This document shows positions 11,801-25,345 of a stretch of 64,000 bases of DNA, one piece after another. The notes beneath the pieces are model-generated. The model was not told where the DNA came from. It searched no databases and saw nothing but the letters and a program-made list of their open reading frames with translations. Within the stretch, counting starts at the first letter, position 1. Each line of letters opens with the position of its first letter. This DNA comes from Rhabdornis inornatus. Taxonomy: Eukaryota > Chordata > Aves > Passeriformes > Rhabdornithidae. The DNA lies in assembly GCA_013397075.1 (NCBI GenBank), contig VWZS01004494.1, forward strand, positions 449,438-513,437. Direction: 5' to 3'. Made by a program: the position numbers and the translations under genes.

Positions 11801-14800
11801 TTCTTTGAAATATGTGGCAGCAAAGCTAGTTCTGTCTTTTTTTTGTAGCATTTTTGATGGGGAGAAAAAGTATTTTTGCTTGCTTCAAGGACTGAGAGAG
11901 ACAGGGTAGGATGGAAAACTGTTGATGCAGCTTTCCTGACACAATAGGCTAACATTGTAGGAAAAAAGGGAGCATTCAGATCTTTATTTGTGGGTTATTA
12001 GCAAAAAAGGCTTGATCATAGGTAATAAAAATGCATGTCAGTTTGAATGCCGTAAGTATCCACATAGAAGCTGACCTTTTTCTTCTTCTGATATTTTTCT
12101 GGGGGAGTGTTGCTTAGCAGAGCTCTGCTTAATGCAGTAAGATTGGTTTTGCTTATGCTGACTTTGTTAGAGAACAATTGGAGTTGGACAGAAAAAGGGA
12201 GAGCAAAGAGCTCTCTGAAGACTGTTCTGGCTTGGGCTAGATAGCAAGGTTTTTCTCTGTGAAAGAACAAAGTCGGAGCCTTTTACCACACAGTTCAGAG
12301 ATCATTCTGGGGATCTGGTTTCTGTTTTAGCAAAAAGCAGGCAGGGTTGTGTGGAAGACAGGTGGCCAAAGCCTGCTGGCATTCTACTTGCTTGACTCTC
12401 TGAAACAATTTGCAGTTTTACTAGCCTGCTTCCAAATGTGTGGCTCTTCCTGGTAGCAAGGAAGCAAGGCATGCAGCTCATATTCATTAGCATAGTACCT
12501 GTTAGATTAGTAAAGGTTAAAATCAAGCCATGTGGAAAGTCTTAGAGCAGCAGTCTTGGTGATGTAGGTGACAAGAGCAAGGTTGGGGACCAGGAAAACT
12601 TGGATCTCAGCATCTCTCCCCTCTTGTGGAGACTTGAATGTTTCCTTTTATCTGCTTTCACCATTGTTCTAGTAATGGCATGACAAAAGTTTATACTCTT
12701 CATGGTAGAAGTCAAAGTGTGTTTTTTCTCACGTTCATCAGGTAACACCCGTGTCTCTTTTTAAAGACTTCAGGCTGTGTTGCTAGTGCCAGCAACCTGG
12801 GTTTATGTCCAATGTCTTTAAAGATATGCCTGTTTTTATAGTTGATTTTTTGTGCCTTAAGATGAAACCAGCAAATGATCATTTGTTCTTTGAGAACTAT
12901 ATTCATGAGGAATATATTGATATTCTGGGGATGTATTGGTGGCATTTTTTCTCTTCCTGTTATTTTGATTATGTTCCTGCAACAAGAGTTTAGCTATGAC
13001 TGCCAATAAAAACAGTTAGGACCAAACTTGAATGGCTTAAAAAACCAAAGAACTCTCCTCATCCAAGCAGTAAAGCAGCACTGAGCTTTTCTGAGTGCAG
13101 ATCCATGGATATTTCTAATTGTGGTTCTAGTACAGGAGCCAAAGTTCAAAATCTACTCTTCCTCTGAATGCAATGTTCTTATCTAATAAAATGAGTGAAT
13201 GGATCCTACATTTGTATTTTTATTCTGCCAATGGGAAAAATGCTTTTTATTTAATTTATTTGTTTGAAGGTATTTTAGATATTTTAATTATTCTTTACGC
13301 TGTTAAATCAGAGTAGCAGTTCTTACTGCTTTGTTTCCCATCTCTCTCAAACCTATATTTAAATATTCATGCTAAAGTAAGCAATAAGAGTTTTTCTACT
13401 GTGTTTGGAGAGATCTGCACTTGCTTCTTTCTTTTAGCAAACTAATGCAAACACCTGTCCACCATCAGTCTTCATATTTCTACAGAATTTATTTTTTCCA
13501 GGTAGTTTTTTATGTTCTCCTGATTGCCAGCCATGTCTCCCAGAGCTGCATTCCCTGTTCTTGTGATGTACTCTTAATATTCATCTCTACATCTAGTCTC
13601 CCAATTATGTTTATACATAAAACCAGATATAGTTGCAAAATAGGGTTGTCTGTGGCAGTGTGCTTTAGCTCCAGTGGAACTTTTTCAACACCATTAAGGA
13701 TATTTTAAACTTAATGTAAAAACTTTGTTTTGCATCCTATATCCATAGAAAGCTTGCAAAACGCCTTTTTGCTCACCTTGCTCCTTTGTAAGCTTATTGC
13801 TTTTCCCGCTTCATTCTACTTTTGCACTTGCCTGCTGTTTGAGTAATTTAATTGAAATTCAGTTGACCACAGCTCTTCAGCTCTGTGCTTAGTCCCTTGA
13901 AGCTTTAGGAGCAAGCTAAAGGAGCTCTGTCCTGAAAATACTTCCGAATTTTGAGGTGTAGCTTAGGACTTGAACAAATTATGTCATCCTTCTTCCTTGG
14001 ATATGTCTGTGTATGATGTTGAATTAGACATACATTAGCCTGCTTTGTATGGCTTTTACTGCCATGCTCACCCTAAGGGTTGAAGCTTCAGTGGCAGGGG
14101 TGCAGCTGGAGCTGAAGAATAGAAAGTGTGAGTAACAAGTGTTTGCTATGTGGATCAGGCAAAATGGGAAGATTGGCACACACTTTCTGGCAGTGCTCCA
14201 AGCTAACTGCCCTGTGCCTCACCTGACTCAGCAGGTATGCAGGCTGCCTTATCATGTGTGCCAGCTATTTTCATATTCTTCTATGAATAACTTCAGAGAT
14301 AAGTTGTTATTGAAGTCTGTATGGGTTGCCAAGATTGATCAGAAATTAATTTCTCTCAATAGCTGACACTCACTGATTCGATCTCTTTATCGCTTTAGTG
14401 GATTACCATCTTCCATATTAGCCCAGTTGGATGGTAGCCATGTGGGAGCTGAGGTCTTCTTGTAGGGCTTACAGACTCCAACTCTGCTCAAGCTGACAAT
14501 GGCTGCTAAATCCTGACTTTGCCAGTTTATTGCTTTCTTTCATCAGTGTCATTTCCTTTCATTGTGCTAGAGGCTTTTTCTTGGCTGATGTTTTTCTTCG
14601 TATCTCAGTGATATTTTTGTTTAATTTGCTGTTACTTACAGCTGTGCCACAGATATCGGTACAGTTGTGTAGATACCAAGCTTAACAGGCAGCATATTCT
14701 TTATGCCTCGGTATCTCAAAGGCACCACTGTGATGTTCACTACGCTGTAAGCCATGTTGTGTTCTGCTTTGTTACTGGAAACATGCACTGGTTTATAGCA

Positions 14801-17800
14801 TGAGGTTCCCAAATGGCAGAGATGGAGAGGAAAATAACACTACAGTCTCTTTTGAAATTACAGAGCAGGCATACACTCAAACTGCAGTTTAATCTTGTAC
14901 TGAACACTGTTGGTGTCCTCATCTTGTCCCAAAATAAACAGCAAGTTCCAAAAGAAAGATGTAGGCGGTCGCTCCTTTCCACAAAAGTCCTTATGAATGT
15001 GATGACAAAGGCACAAGGCTTCATAACTTTGCTCAGTAGAAGATATATATATGCCAGATGCTTCAGTTACTCTGTAGTAAGATTATGGAGGACATGTCAG
15101 TGCTGCACTTTTTAAAACCAGTATCTGGCTGATTTTTGTAGATGATTCACTGACCAGGATGTCCTGTGGAAGGGGTGGTGGTTGAAAGTGTTTCTGTCCT
15201 AACATTGTCTGAGCATGTGGATTTCTTTTGGGAAAAGCTGCTTTTTTTTTGGGAAGGCTGTCTCTTCCTTCTCCCCTTTGTGGTTGCTGCCAAGCAGAAA
15301 GGTACCTTTTGCTGAAATTGTTTACCCCTTTTTTCAAGTTGCAGTTACATAGTCTCTCAACAGGATGTGTCAAAAGCTGGAAAAAGTAACCGGGGCTGTT
15401 GTAGCACAGCTTTTTGCAAACTGTGTGCAGACGATACTATACTTGCTCAGAGATCAAAGCTTAATGGCATGAATTGAGCTCAAATGTCGCAATTATTATT
15501 TTAGCAGGATGTTCTATTATTTCTACATTCCACTAGAAAAGAGCCATTCTTTGAGAGCCAAAAAAAAAAAATCATCTGCTAATATGGACTATGGATTTTT
15601 GGACATTGGCCGTGATAAAGCAAATCACATTTTGTGTTTGTTTTTGCCCAAGAATGGACTACATTATTGCCTGTTTTCTTCCATGGGGAAAGTAGGGGAC
15701 GCTCAGTGTAGGGTTGGAAGTTGAAATGCTTCATGTATTTCACAACCTTCTAGTGGAAGCTATTTTTTTGTGAAATAGATGGCTGCATTTCATCTTGCGT
15801 GTTATACTTTACACTTTAGCAATCCTCTTGCCTAAGTGCGTGCCACTGTCCCTTGTATGTGCATTCCTTATAAGTCCAGCTGTGGTGCATGCGAACTTGA
15901 CATCTTCCATTGTGCTTCTGTTCCTCAACAAGCCCTCTATAAGCATGCTAGAAGTAATGAGAACCAGTTGTTGTGGTCATTCTGCTAGGCAGATACTGCT
16001 TACCTGTGACAGGTTTCTCAAAATTACTTGGCATGTTGTGTCACAAGGGAAGGTTGTAAAGCAGCAGCCATTTTTGAAAATGTGCATCTGTGTAAATGTT
16101 GTACTCTGAAAAATGTAGTCTAATCTTTATTATGGAGCAGTTTGTGAGCTAATGCTTTCCTGTGTGTCCTGTCCCATGTGGGTTTTTTTCTGATTGTTAA
16201 GGATAGGCCCACCAGTGTCTCAGAAGCACATCCTAGGAGTTTGGCTTTGACAGGAGAGACAAGTTAGATACTCTGAACAGTTTCGGACCAGGACTGTCAG
16301 TGGTCATGGTATTAATTTTGGGCCAGGTCTTTCAAAATGACCATCTGCTCACAGTGGAGCATTCAGAAGAGCTCAGCATGTAATATACTGGCTTATGAAA
16401 TACCCGTTTGCTCAGTTCTTGTGCCAAGGCTAAACAACTTCAGAAGCCCCTTGCCATTCTGCCTAAAGAGTTGGGAAGCCAGATTTCTGCTCCTCACATG
16501 ACTTTATGTTGAGCCCGAGTCATGTCAGAGCAAGATCCAGGCTTGCTTCTCTGTGTAGTACCTAGTGCAGCAAGTAGAACCTAATACTGGGGTTGGGTTC
16601 TGTCACTAGTTGTTTTCATTGCAGCAGTTCGAGCAGGTTGTGAATAAGTATTTTATTTTTGGCTTGTGCTGTAAGGAGTCCTTTTCCATTGGTTGTGTCC
16701 AATATTCTGTGAGGTTGGAGCTCCCTTAAATGACAATGTGAAATTATTTATGTGGTGTTTTGTAGCTGTATGCATTCTGCCTTAAAGGTGCTGTGAATGA
16801 GTGAGATGCCATGTGTCTTTGACCAGAGGTGGCAGGTTGCTAGAGGTATTCCATGAGACTGTTTCATCAGCTTCCTGACATTTTGGCATTGTCCTTTAAA
16901 TGTTGGTTTTACCAAATTCTGCATGCTCCTCAAGGAGGGAAAACGAGTTCAACTGGATGGCCATGTTGAAAGCCATTTGCTAGTTGCCTTCAGTATTAGT
17001 AAGCACTGGAGAACAAGACCAGAATTTGTTTACTACCTAACTGAAGGCCAGGTAGTTAGTGTGGGAAATAAACCAGTAGGGGATCCTGCCAAGAGCTGCC
17101 ACTAAAATATTGTTGTCACCCTAATCAAATTCTTGTCTGCTGACCCAGAAGGTCTCCAGTCACTTTATTAGGAACAGGGAATTGGTGTAAACTTTGTGAC
17201 ATGACCTGGGTGATTTTGAAGAGGAAAGCACTTTTCACTGAAGGATTCTTTAGATGGAATAGAAAACTGTGTCCCATATTCATTTGGCAAAAGGAAGAGA
17301 AACGTCCTGTGTGAGGACGTTATGAAAGATCAGCTTTTAGTGTCTGTGTACCTCCAGTGATAACGATCCTGTGTCCCAGTCAGGAGCCCGTAGGTCCAAA
17401 GCTCACACCTCCACTGCTGATCCTGCACTTGTTGTGACTGCTGCAGGCTCTACCAGTGCTTGACCCAGGAGGTGGACGTGTGGGATCTGATGGTTTCATT
17501 CTAATCTCTGCTTTTGCTTGCTTGTGGCCTTAGGTGAGTTGCTTGAACTCTGTGCTGCTAATGCTTTTTATGGCACCTTTTTGTAACCTATTTCAGGCTC
17601 CTTGGGTTGAAAGATTACTTTAAAAGATCAGTACTGTTATTTGTATAAAGTTGACATTGTTCAGGTGGCAGTTTCCCCTTTTTCCTAGAGCTCCAGTAGA
17701 TGTCATGAGTTTTTTGACTGCTTGGAAGTTTTAGAGATGGGAATGTCAGATTTGTTCCTTTGGGTTTTGCAAGCTTAGTGTGAGTTTAGATCACAGAATG

Positions 17801-20800
17801 GACATTACTTTTGGTTCTATATGCACTGCCTGTTTCTGCTGGGGATTTTATGTCTAATTAGGTCTCTAGCAGCAGAACAAAAATTGCTTACACTTGCCCA
17901 CAGCTGCTCTTTATCTAGCCTAATCTTAACACAATTGGGATCAATACTTTTTATTTTTTTTCTTCTAGTTACAGCTACTGTGCTGGAAGAAGGGAACTCC
18001 TGGTGTTTGGCAGAGAAGTGGCCAAGGCACTAGGCCTTGGTTTGGGAAATGGGGATTTAGTTCTGTACTCGAAGACTTAATTGCACCTCTGTTACGCTAA
18101 TGTCCATCCAGGCCACTAGACCTCTGGTGGTTTGTCTTGCGTAGATCAGAATGTCAGCTCATGGGTCAGGCACTTCTGTCTTGCCTTCATATGCACAGTC
18201 CTTATAGGAATCTGCTCTCCACTAATGGCATATGCATCCCTGGGGGACTCTAGATCTGGGATTTGCAGAATTCACATGGCTCATGATATTGTTTCCTTCA
18301 CAAAATGCAGCTTGACACTACCTGAAAAATTAAATGTCAAGACATTTATCAGTGTTCATAAAGAGGACAGTATTTCTGCAGAAATCCAACGTTTATGTTT
18401 TAGTTGCTTCTTTTCTTCCTAAATGAGTCTCATTTGACTCAATACTTGTGTAGACGAGATGTGTTGGAGTAAAGCAGATATACAGTTTTCTTGGCTGGGG
18501 CAGAAACAAGTGCTAGATAGTGTCTGCTTGTGAGAAAGAAAAGGCTCTTGTAGCTCATAAGGGCATCAGATGCAGCTGTTAGATTGGTACTCTTCATGGC
18601 CACTTGATCTGTGGAGAGTTGCCAATGGTGGTAGCTTCTGTGATAAGGAAAAATCTGACAGGACAGGGGCTGCTAGCTTAATTCATGGAGGCCACTGAGC
18701 CTTCCATCAGCTGGTGAAAGCTTTTTAGCTCTGCTGACAAGGACTTAGTTTAAGTTGTCTGTAGTGTCTTGCCAGAGCCCTGAAATGTTCCGGTCTCGTA
18801 AGGTTTGGTAAGTTCACTTTGTTCCCTCTTGAAATAGTGGTTTAATTTTTTTTTCTCTAGGGGAAAGGTTTTTTTGCCTCCCCAAAGAAAGCAAACAGCT
18901 GCGTTGTTTGCAGAAAGCTGCTTTTGAAGGTTATTTTATGTTTACTTAGTACAGACACCAGGCATGGGGGTGGGGAACTGATTTTTTGCCACTTGAGTTT
19001 TTTACTCACTAAATCTACAGATGTAAAAGTACATTTATTTAAGAAGGATTAGATCTGGAGGCTGTTGGTGTACCAGCTAATGGACTTTTCAACACCCATT
19101 TTACTTTGAAATAGCAGCTAACACCCTGCTAGAGAGAAAGGGCTGGCCAAGGATGTTTCATTGTCATCTTTTTCAGAGGTTGCCCTGTAGCCTAACTTTC
19201 TCTTGAGTAATTTTCTGAATTGCAGAAAATGAGATGAAATTTCAGCTGTGTAGGTTGGGAGGCTGTTCAGGATTTCTGCAGCAGGGCGAAATGTCATCTG
19301 CAGGGAGTCTTCTGCAAAGGCAGACTGTGGGACAAGTGTGTGGAATCTGTGCTTTAATTGTGCAGGTGGGTGTTGTACTGTGGGGCTTTATATCACAGGA
19401 AAACTAATCCTGTGGGGATGAATTCCTGCAGCTTTTCTTACTTTAGACAGAAAGCAATATTTCTCCTTCAGGGAGTTCTGGATGAGTGTCAGGAGTGATC
19501 ACTGATACCTGCTGTTGGCTCAAAATTTTACACAGGTGAGACATAAAAGCCATCATTTGAAACTAACAGAGTTTTGGCACTGCAGTAGTAAATGGCCAGT
19601 TGTATTTCCCAGCTATGTTGAACTTATCAGACTGGTCTGAAGTAGAGATAAAGGGGGACTTCAGCTCTAACCAAGCTGGAGATGTTGGGTCGATCAGTTC
19701 TCTGCATCTCTGGCTTACAGTTCTTGCCTATTGTGAGCTGGAAGAACATTTGAAAGGATGCTCAGACTTTTTCCTCTGATATTAGTTTGTAGAGTGCTTT
19801 CTGATGGATTAGTAATTCAGGTGAGCCTAGTTAACTTGTGTCAGCAGTGAACCAAGTATGTCAGCCTCTGTGGATGGAAATCAGAGGTGACTAGTAACAA
19901 ACCTGTTCCCTGGTCTGTAATAGATACTGATTAGGGCATACAGTATCACTGCAGCTGTCACCCAGCATGTCTGGAAGAACTGAATACACTTCAGGCTCAG
20001 GTGCTGTGCTCTTGATGATTAGTCCACTGTTAGGCTCTCTGCCCTACTTTAGTGCAGGGAACTAGCTGGTATGCCTACATCTGGGCAGTCCTTACAAGTC
20101 AGTATTTTTATGTCATTTGAAACTTTTGTCCAGACAGAACATGCCAGATCATTTGCTTTGTTCCCAGTAAAGTCTGGCTTAACTCCAGAGAGATGAAGCA
20201 GGTTGCACAGCTGAATCTTCCTGGCTGTGCATTCTTCTGCTGGTCAGCTGAGATGAGTTAAATGATAAAATATGTGCCCTTAGCTCACTACAGTTTGCTA
20301 ATGTGATGTGAATGTTACAACCTCTATAAAGCAGTATTTCCATGTTCTGGATCCTGTGGACTGTCTGCACTTGCAAGGATTCAGTATCTGAATTTTCACT
20401 GATGTGTGTTAAATTAGCTTCCCTTCGATTTTGCTCATTCCACAGGCTGGTTGAATTTCTGTTTTGCCTCTGTGCAGGGTATTAAGGTGCAGGACTAGGG
20501 TCTAATTCCATTGATGAGAACACCAGAAGTCTCTTTGACTCTCCATGGGATACTTTTTGTGCTCTTCCTGTGGCACTTTCTTCTTACGGGTTTTGGTGCT
20601 TAGCTTTAATTTCTGGAAAGCATTGGAAATTAGGTTTTTTTGCAGAGATTTAACACTACTGGGGGCCTGAGCATGAAGTATGGAGTGGATACTCTGAACA
20701 CCCTTCTGAAGATAAAAACACTTGTTGCATAACTACCAGTGACTGTGGAAGGCTGTACAGTCCCTTCCAGTCCTCTGCTTCTGTATGTCAAACAGTGCAG

Positions 20801-23086
20801 TGGCTGCAGGATTAGACTCAGGCAAGCAAAGATTATGTTTTGTGGCATGGTGGACAGCACAAAAAATCAAATGGAGCTCTGTGACCCACAGACCAGTACC
20901 AGTGGCCTTGTGGAAAAATGCTTGAAAAGAGCAATTATCTTAGTGTTCTTAGAAAGATTTTTGTACTACATTAGTGATCAGTGAGAAGTAATCCAGGTTT
21001 CTCTTTAGAGTGAGTAAAATGTTGCCAAATCTCCTAAATACTATGCAGAAACTTAAGAGTGGAGGTAGTACAAAGGAGAGGTAACAATATTCCCTACTTA
21101 GTTTTAGGTTGATTTAGATATGTCATATTGACGTCGAGAGGAGGTGCTTCAAAGACCCTCCCCCCCATATCCAAGACTGTCTGCTCTGAGTCCGTGAGCA
21201 TGTGTGAAGTCATCAGCCAGGATTTTTCCTCTGACATTCCCAAAAAGGGCGGGCTTTTCCCCTGCTGTGGATATGCCAGTAGCCTGCCAAGTGTCTTTCT
21301 CTAAGTATGTCTGGGAATTCCTGGTCTACCAGCCAGATGTGCATGCATCTGCGATGTGTTAGTGTCAGGGTGTTCCAGCCAGCAGGACACACTGGGCAGG
21401 GAGGGATGGCTGTCCTGTCTGATGAGCTGGGTGTCCCTCTGTGAAGGAGCATCTGTGGAGGTTCTGTCAGTGAGCTGGAACAGCACCTGGCAGAAGTCAG
21501 TGAGTCCATGCTGATGCAAGCTCTACTGCTATGAGGTTCAGTTTGTAAGGTTTTGTAGGCATCCATTACCTGCACTTTGGTTCTCTGTACTGGCGTTAAG
21601 AAGTACTGTTGTCCTGTTGTGATGCTACAGTGTAATCATCTACAGAACTCAGTGTAACAGGTTTAATTTTGTTTGCCATGTTGTGTTACAAAAAAAAAAT
21701 TCTCTAACCCTACATTATTAAGAGACAAGTTTTTAATCTGCAAGTCATTGTAATAATGGAATATACTTTTGGATGAGACTTAAAGATGACAATTGTTCAT
21801 CATCTCAAAGCTCATATCCAGAATGTTTTATCTAGTCTTATTTCTAGGACTGATTTCCTGAGGAAGTCTTATGTTCCTAGAACATTTATGGATTTTTGGT
21901 GATCTTTTCAATACAGTTTGCAATCAGACATGCAACTCTGAATTTCAGGGTTAGGGTGCTGTTCTGTGGAACACCAGAATCAAAAGCGTGTGTGTTCCCA
22001 GTTTAACAGGTGTTGGAAAGAGTGCTTCTGTTGGTGTGTTTTTGAATCAACTGCTACTTGTCCTGTTAATGCTGATTCTGTCAACAGCATGTATTCATGG
22101 AAAAAAAATCAGAATTCATTTAATGTGGATTAACCAAGTTCCTGTGCAGACACTTTCTCAGGATTCAGCTGCTCTTAATTTGGAGTGGCCTTAAGACTCA
22201 GAAGTAAATTAAGATATGCTGAATTAATTCTGGAAAAAAGGTTTAATGACATTTAACTAATATAGTGAAAGCTCACCTCAGAGCCTAAAGATTGAGCTGG
22301 AAAGGCGCTGCTAAAGGGTACGTGTACCAAGCCTATACTATGTTCTTACTAATTGCCAGAGATCAGTTTTTAGAAATAATTATAATGAATATTTTTTAAT
22401 CCTACTGTGCTCTCGTACTGTAGCAAGATGTACACTTAGCACATCTAATTCACAACAGTCTTGGTGGCCAGGTGGTTTCAAGACCTGAATGCTGACTATA
22501 CAACAATTTTCCATTTACTTCACCTAAATGTTAACAACTCTAGCATCCTTCTTAGTTACTTGCCTTCAAGGGAATGGGCATTTCTCTATTGCCTGTTAAA
22601 TGCACAGCACTTTCTCCTACAAGCAGTGTTGACTAGACTTCAAAACAAAGGCTCTCCTAATTTGGCAGCCAGCTTTTTGCCATTATAAAAGTAAATATGG
22701 AAAGAGGCTTTAAGGGAAAAGGTTGGATCGCATGGTTCAGTCTTATTCAGAGGGATCTTTAAATCATTTTTCAAAGCCTGTTACTTATTCTCATTCTGGG
22801 TTGTCCTTGCTCTTGGAATTTCTGGGGCAGAAAATAAGAATAGTGTTGAAAACTTCTTTTTGTGCTTTGGAGCTCTGAGATAAGAAACAATGAGTCCAAA
22901 TCTGAGCTTACTGAGACCCATGAAATGTGGCTGGACTGCATGGGGTAAGAAGGAAGGCAGTGGGGTTTTCCATGGAGGGGCTGCAAGGTCACGGAGTGCG
23001 GCCTCTTCTTTCCCTATCTTGTTGCCTTTTCTCTTTTGGATGACTTTTCTCTTTCAACTTTTTTCCTGTTTTTTTTCTTTCATTAG
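8851..23086 (+). other. ABCA1: Probable ABCA1 intron 1 (no other gene seen)
   Basis: About 14 kb between the upstream CpG island and the exon 2 acceptor. I see no coding exon, RNA gene or well-preserved transposon. A stretch near 20740-20790 weakly resembles a CR1 tail but is too diverged to call. The 3' end is a long pyrimidine tract (about 23028-23080) followed by CATTAG at 23081-23086. Assignment as intron 1 depends on exon 1 lying in the island at about 8 kb, which is inference. Confidence 0.5.
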
Positions 23087-23165
23087 TTAATGCCTGGCCA
23101 CAATATCTGTACTGTGTACTGCTGCTGCTTACACAAGGGGAGCTTGAAGGCTTTGCTGAAGGAAG
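23087..23165 (+). other. ABCA1: ABCA1 exon 2, 5' untranslated part
   Basis: The acceptor CATTAG ends at 23086. The exon then opens with TTAATGCCTGGCCACAAT, which closely resembles the start of human exon 2 as I remember it, supporting this acceptor. The 79-nt leader contains an upstream ATG at 23090. The start codon at 23166 sits in a strong context (A at -3, G at +4). Confidence 0.85.
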
Positions 23166-23218
23166 ATGGCTTTCTGGACACAGCTGGGATTGTTGCTATG
23201 GAAGAACTTTACCTATAG
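23090..23218 (+). promoter_or_regulatory. Upstream ORF overlapping the ABCA1 start codon
   Basis: ATG at 23090 opens a 42-codon frame that closes with TAG at 23216-23218, in a different frame from ABCA1 and running 53 nt past its ATG. The uORF start context is weak (T at -3, C at +4) whereas the ABCA1 ATG is strong, which suits leaky scanning. A ribosome that translates the uORF could not reinitiate at the ABCA1 ATG, so the arrangement would be expected to dampen translation. The effect is inference; the frame is directly visible. Confidence 0.6.
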
Positions 23219-23231
23219 AAGAAGACAGACT
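23166..23231 (+). CDS. ABCA1: ABCA1 exon 2 coding part (residues 1-22)
   Basis: Encodes the cytoplasmic N-terminus: MAFWTQLGLLLWKNF followed by a basic TYRRRQT segment just before the first membrane helix. The ATG is chosen because it matches the family start, has a strong Kozak context, and leads in frame into the next exon. The donor is ACT|GTAAGT at 23231/23232, phase 0. The pattern W-x-Q-L-x-L-L-L-W-K-N-x-T-x-R-R-R-Q is typical of the ABCA1/ABCA7 branch of the ABC-A family. Human ABCA1, as I remember it, differs at a handful of these 22 positions. Confidence 0.96.
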
Positions 23232-24994
23232 GTAAGTATTAGCCCAAGGGTGTTTTGAGACCTTAAGTCACAGTCTTATAGCTTACAAGACTATACAACT
23301 TTTCAAGAAGAACAGGGAAACATCTTGTATCTTACTTATGTTTCTCCTGTGGTGATCCCTTGCTGAGCAACTGGTCTGGCTTTGGACAGACCCTATTCAA
23401 ACTGGAGAGGGTGGTGGGTGGACAGAAACCAGAGGGCTTGAGGGTGCTCAAGACTTCTGTTCTGATTTCCAGTGTGAGAGAGTGTTGGAGTACTGGAACA
23501 CTGGTGTCAGATGAGGCAGAGAGAGGGTGCATGACTGCTGTGTCCAGCAACAAAGATGTGAAATGAATACCCATGCTGCAACCTGTTCTGCTCTGTGGGT
23601 GGGCATTGCCAGGCTGCAGGGATGTGCCCATGAGTCTAAAACCTTTTGGATGCTGCAAGCTGCAACAATGTCAAAAAAATCCTGCCACTTCCTAACGGTA
23701 GAAGTGGAAGAAGCAATAGCAGACATCTCCAGTCCCTTTAATAATTGAGAGAATCCCAAACCTGCCATGTAACTTTACAACAGAGGATATAGATTGAGTG
23801 GCTGGCATGAAGCATGTTCTTGTATCATCATGAGGATAAACCCAGGCAACTGATGTTCTTCTGCCAGGGTGTATTCTGAGTGGCTAAAGTGCTGTCCTCA
23901 CCATCTGTTAACAGTGTGGAAATTTACCAGTTAAGAATAGTCAATACATAAAAAGAGTTTCTCCTTGTAATAAAAAGGACACAGGAGTGTGGATCCAGTG
24001 TGGTGTTCTTAAAGTTCTTTTGCCTTTAGATTGAGACCTCATAGAATGTTATACCTCTTGAGAACAGCTAAAAGTCTGAGAAAGCATGGTATTGAACCTC
24101 TAGGGGTTTAGGGAATACCTGTGTTGGACAAGGGCATGGTTTGTGCAGTAGGCTTGTTCAGAGGATCTGGCCTGTTAGATCTGACCTTGAGGAGGTATCA
24201 GTAGGGAATGTGAAAGGAACACCAGTTACTGAAGTGGTGAGTCGAAAGTGGTCTCTGATAAGCTTCCTGAACCCTGCAAATGTCAGGATGGTTGCCAGCT
24301 GGTTGGGTTGGGTTGTTTTAGAAACTCAGTGTCACAAGGGAGGAGGGGCTATCATATTCACCCCTGGTAATGGTCACAGTCCCTGAAGTCTTCGCTCAGG
24401 TGTCTGAGGCTTGTTTTCATAGGACTTGGGTCCGGTGAATTCAGAGCTGGAATTAGCCTGTTCTTAAATACAACAGACAAAAGGGGCTCATGGCCTGTCT
24501 TTTCTTGTATATAAACAGAGCTGCCAATGATGACAAAGTTTTTGTTTTGCGTGTTTTTGCCTTTCATGGATCTTGATCTCCCAGGACAGGACTGCCCATC
24601 AGAGAGATCATGGACTGTGTCAACTGCATGGAGTGAGGCTGTCTGCTCTCTGGATGTGGGTCACATCCTGGCCATGTGAACAGCCTCACAGTTTAGAAAA
24701 ATGAAGCTGGGAAAGTAGTCTCCAAACTGGCTCTGACTCCTTAAGGTTGGCTCTTCTCAGCTATTGCCCATGTAGCCTAGGCCCTAAGAGCAAAAAGCAT
24801 TCTTCCTGTCTTGCTTCTAGAGGTCTAACTTTTGCCTGTTACCAGACTGCCTTTAGGAAGTAGGGGAGTTCTAGAGCATTGTGGGGTTTTCTGGAGTTAT
24901 GTTTAAATGAGGTTAACCAGGAGGCTATTTCAGAGGAGCTGAATTTTACACTGAGAATGATGGCCTGGTATTTTTTCAGTAGGATCTTCTGAAA

Positions 24995-25345
24995 ATAATA
25001 GACTCATAGTCATTAAGTTTGGAAAAAACCTTCAAGGTCATCAAATCCAGCCTTCGTCTGAAAACCACCATGCCAACTAAACTGTAGCACTAAGTCATAT
25101 GTCCAGTCATTTTTTGAACATTTCCAGGGACAGCAATTCCACCACCTCTCTGGGCAGCCTGTCCCAATGCCAGACCACCTGTGCAGTGAAAAAACTTCCA
25201 GATGTCTGGCCTGACCCCTGACACAGCTAAAGGCTTTGTCTGCTGGTCCTATCACTAGTTCCCTGTGAGAACAACCTCCATCTTCCTATAACCTAATTTC
25301 AGGTAGTTGTAGAGAGTGTTTCTCCAGGCTGAACAACCCCAGTAT
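24995..25345 (-). repeat. CR1 LINE fragment, antisense to ABCA1
   Basis: Read on the + strand it runs through the usual reverse-complement CR1 order: a 'gactcatagtcatta' start (the eroded 3' repeat), 'ccttcaaggtcatcaaatcc', 'accaccatgccaactaaac', 'ctctgggcagcctgtcccaa', 'ttccctgtgagaaca' and finally 'tctccaggctgaacaacccc'. Divergence is moderate with small indels. It is 5'-truncated at about 25345. Confidence 0.92.

Noticed and set aside
20700..20790. Possible CR1 tail in intron 1 ('cagtcccttccagtcctctg')
   Set aside because: Only about 30 bases are similar to a CR1 3' end; too short and diverged to call.
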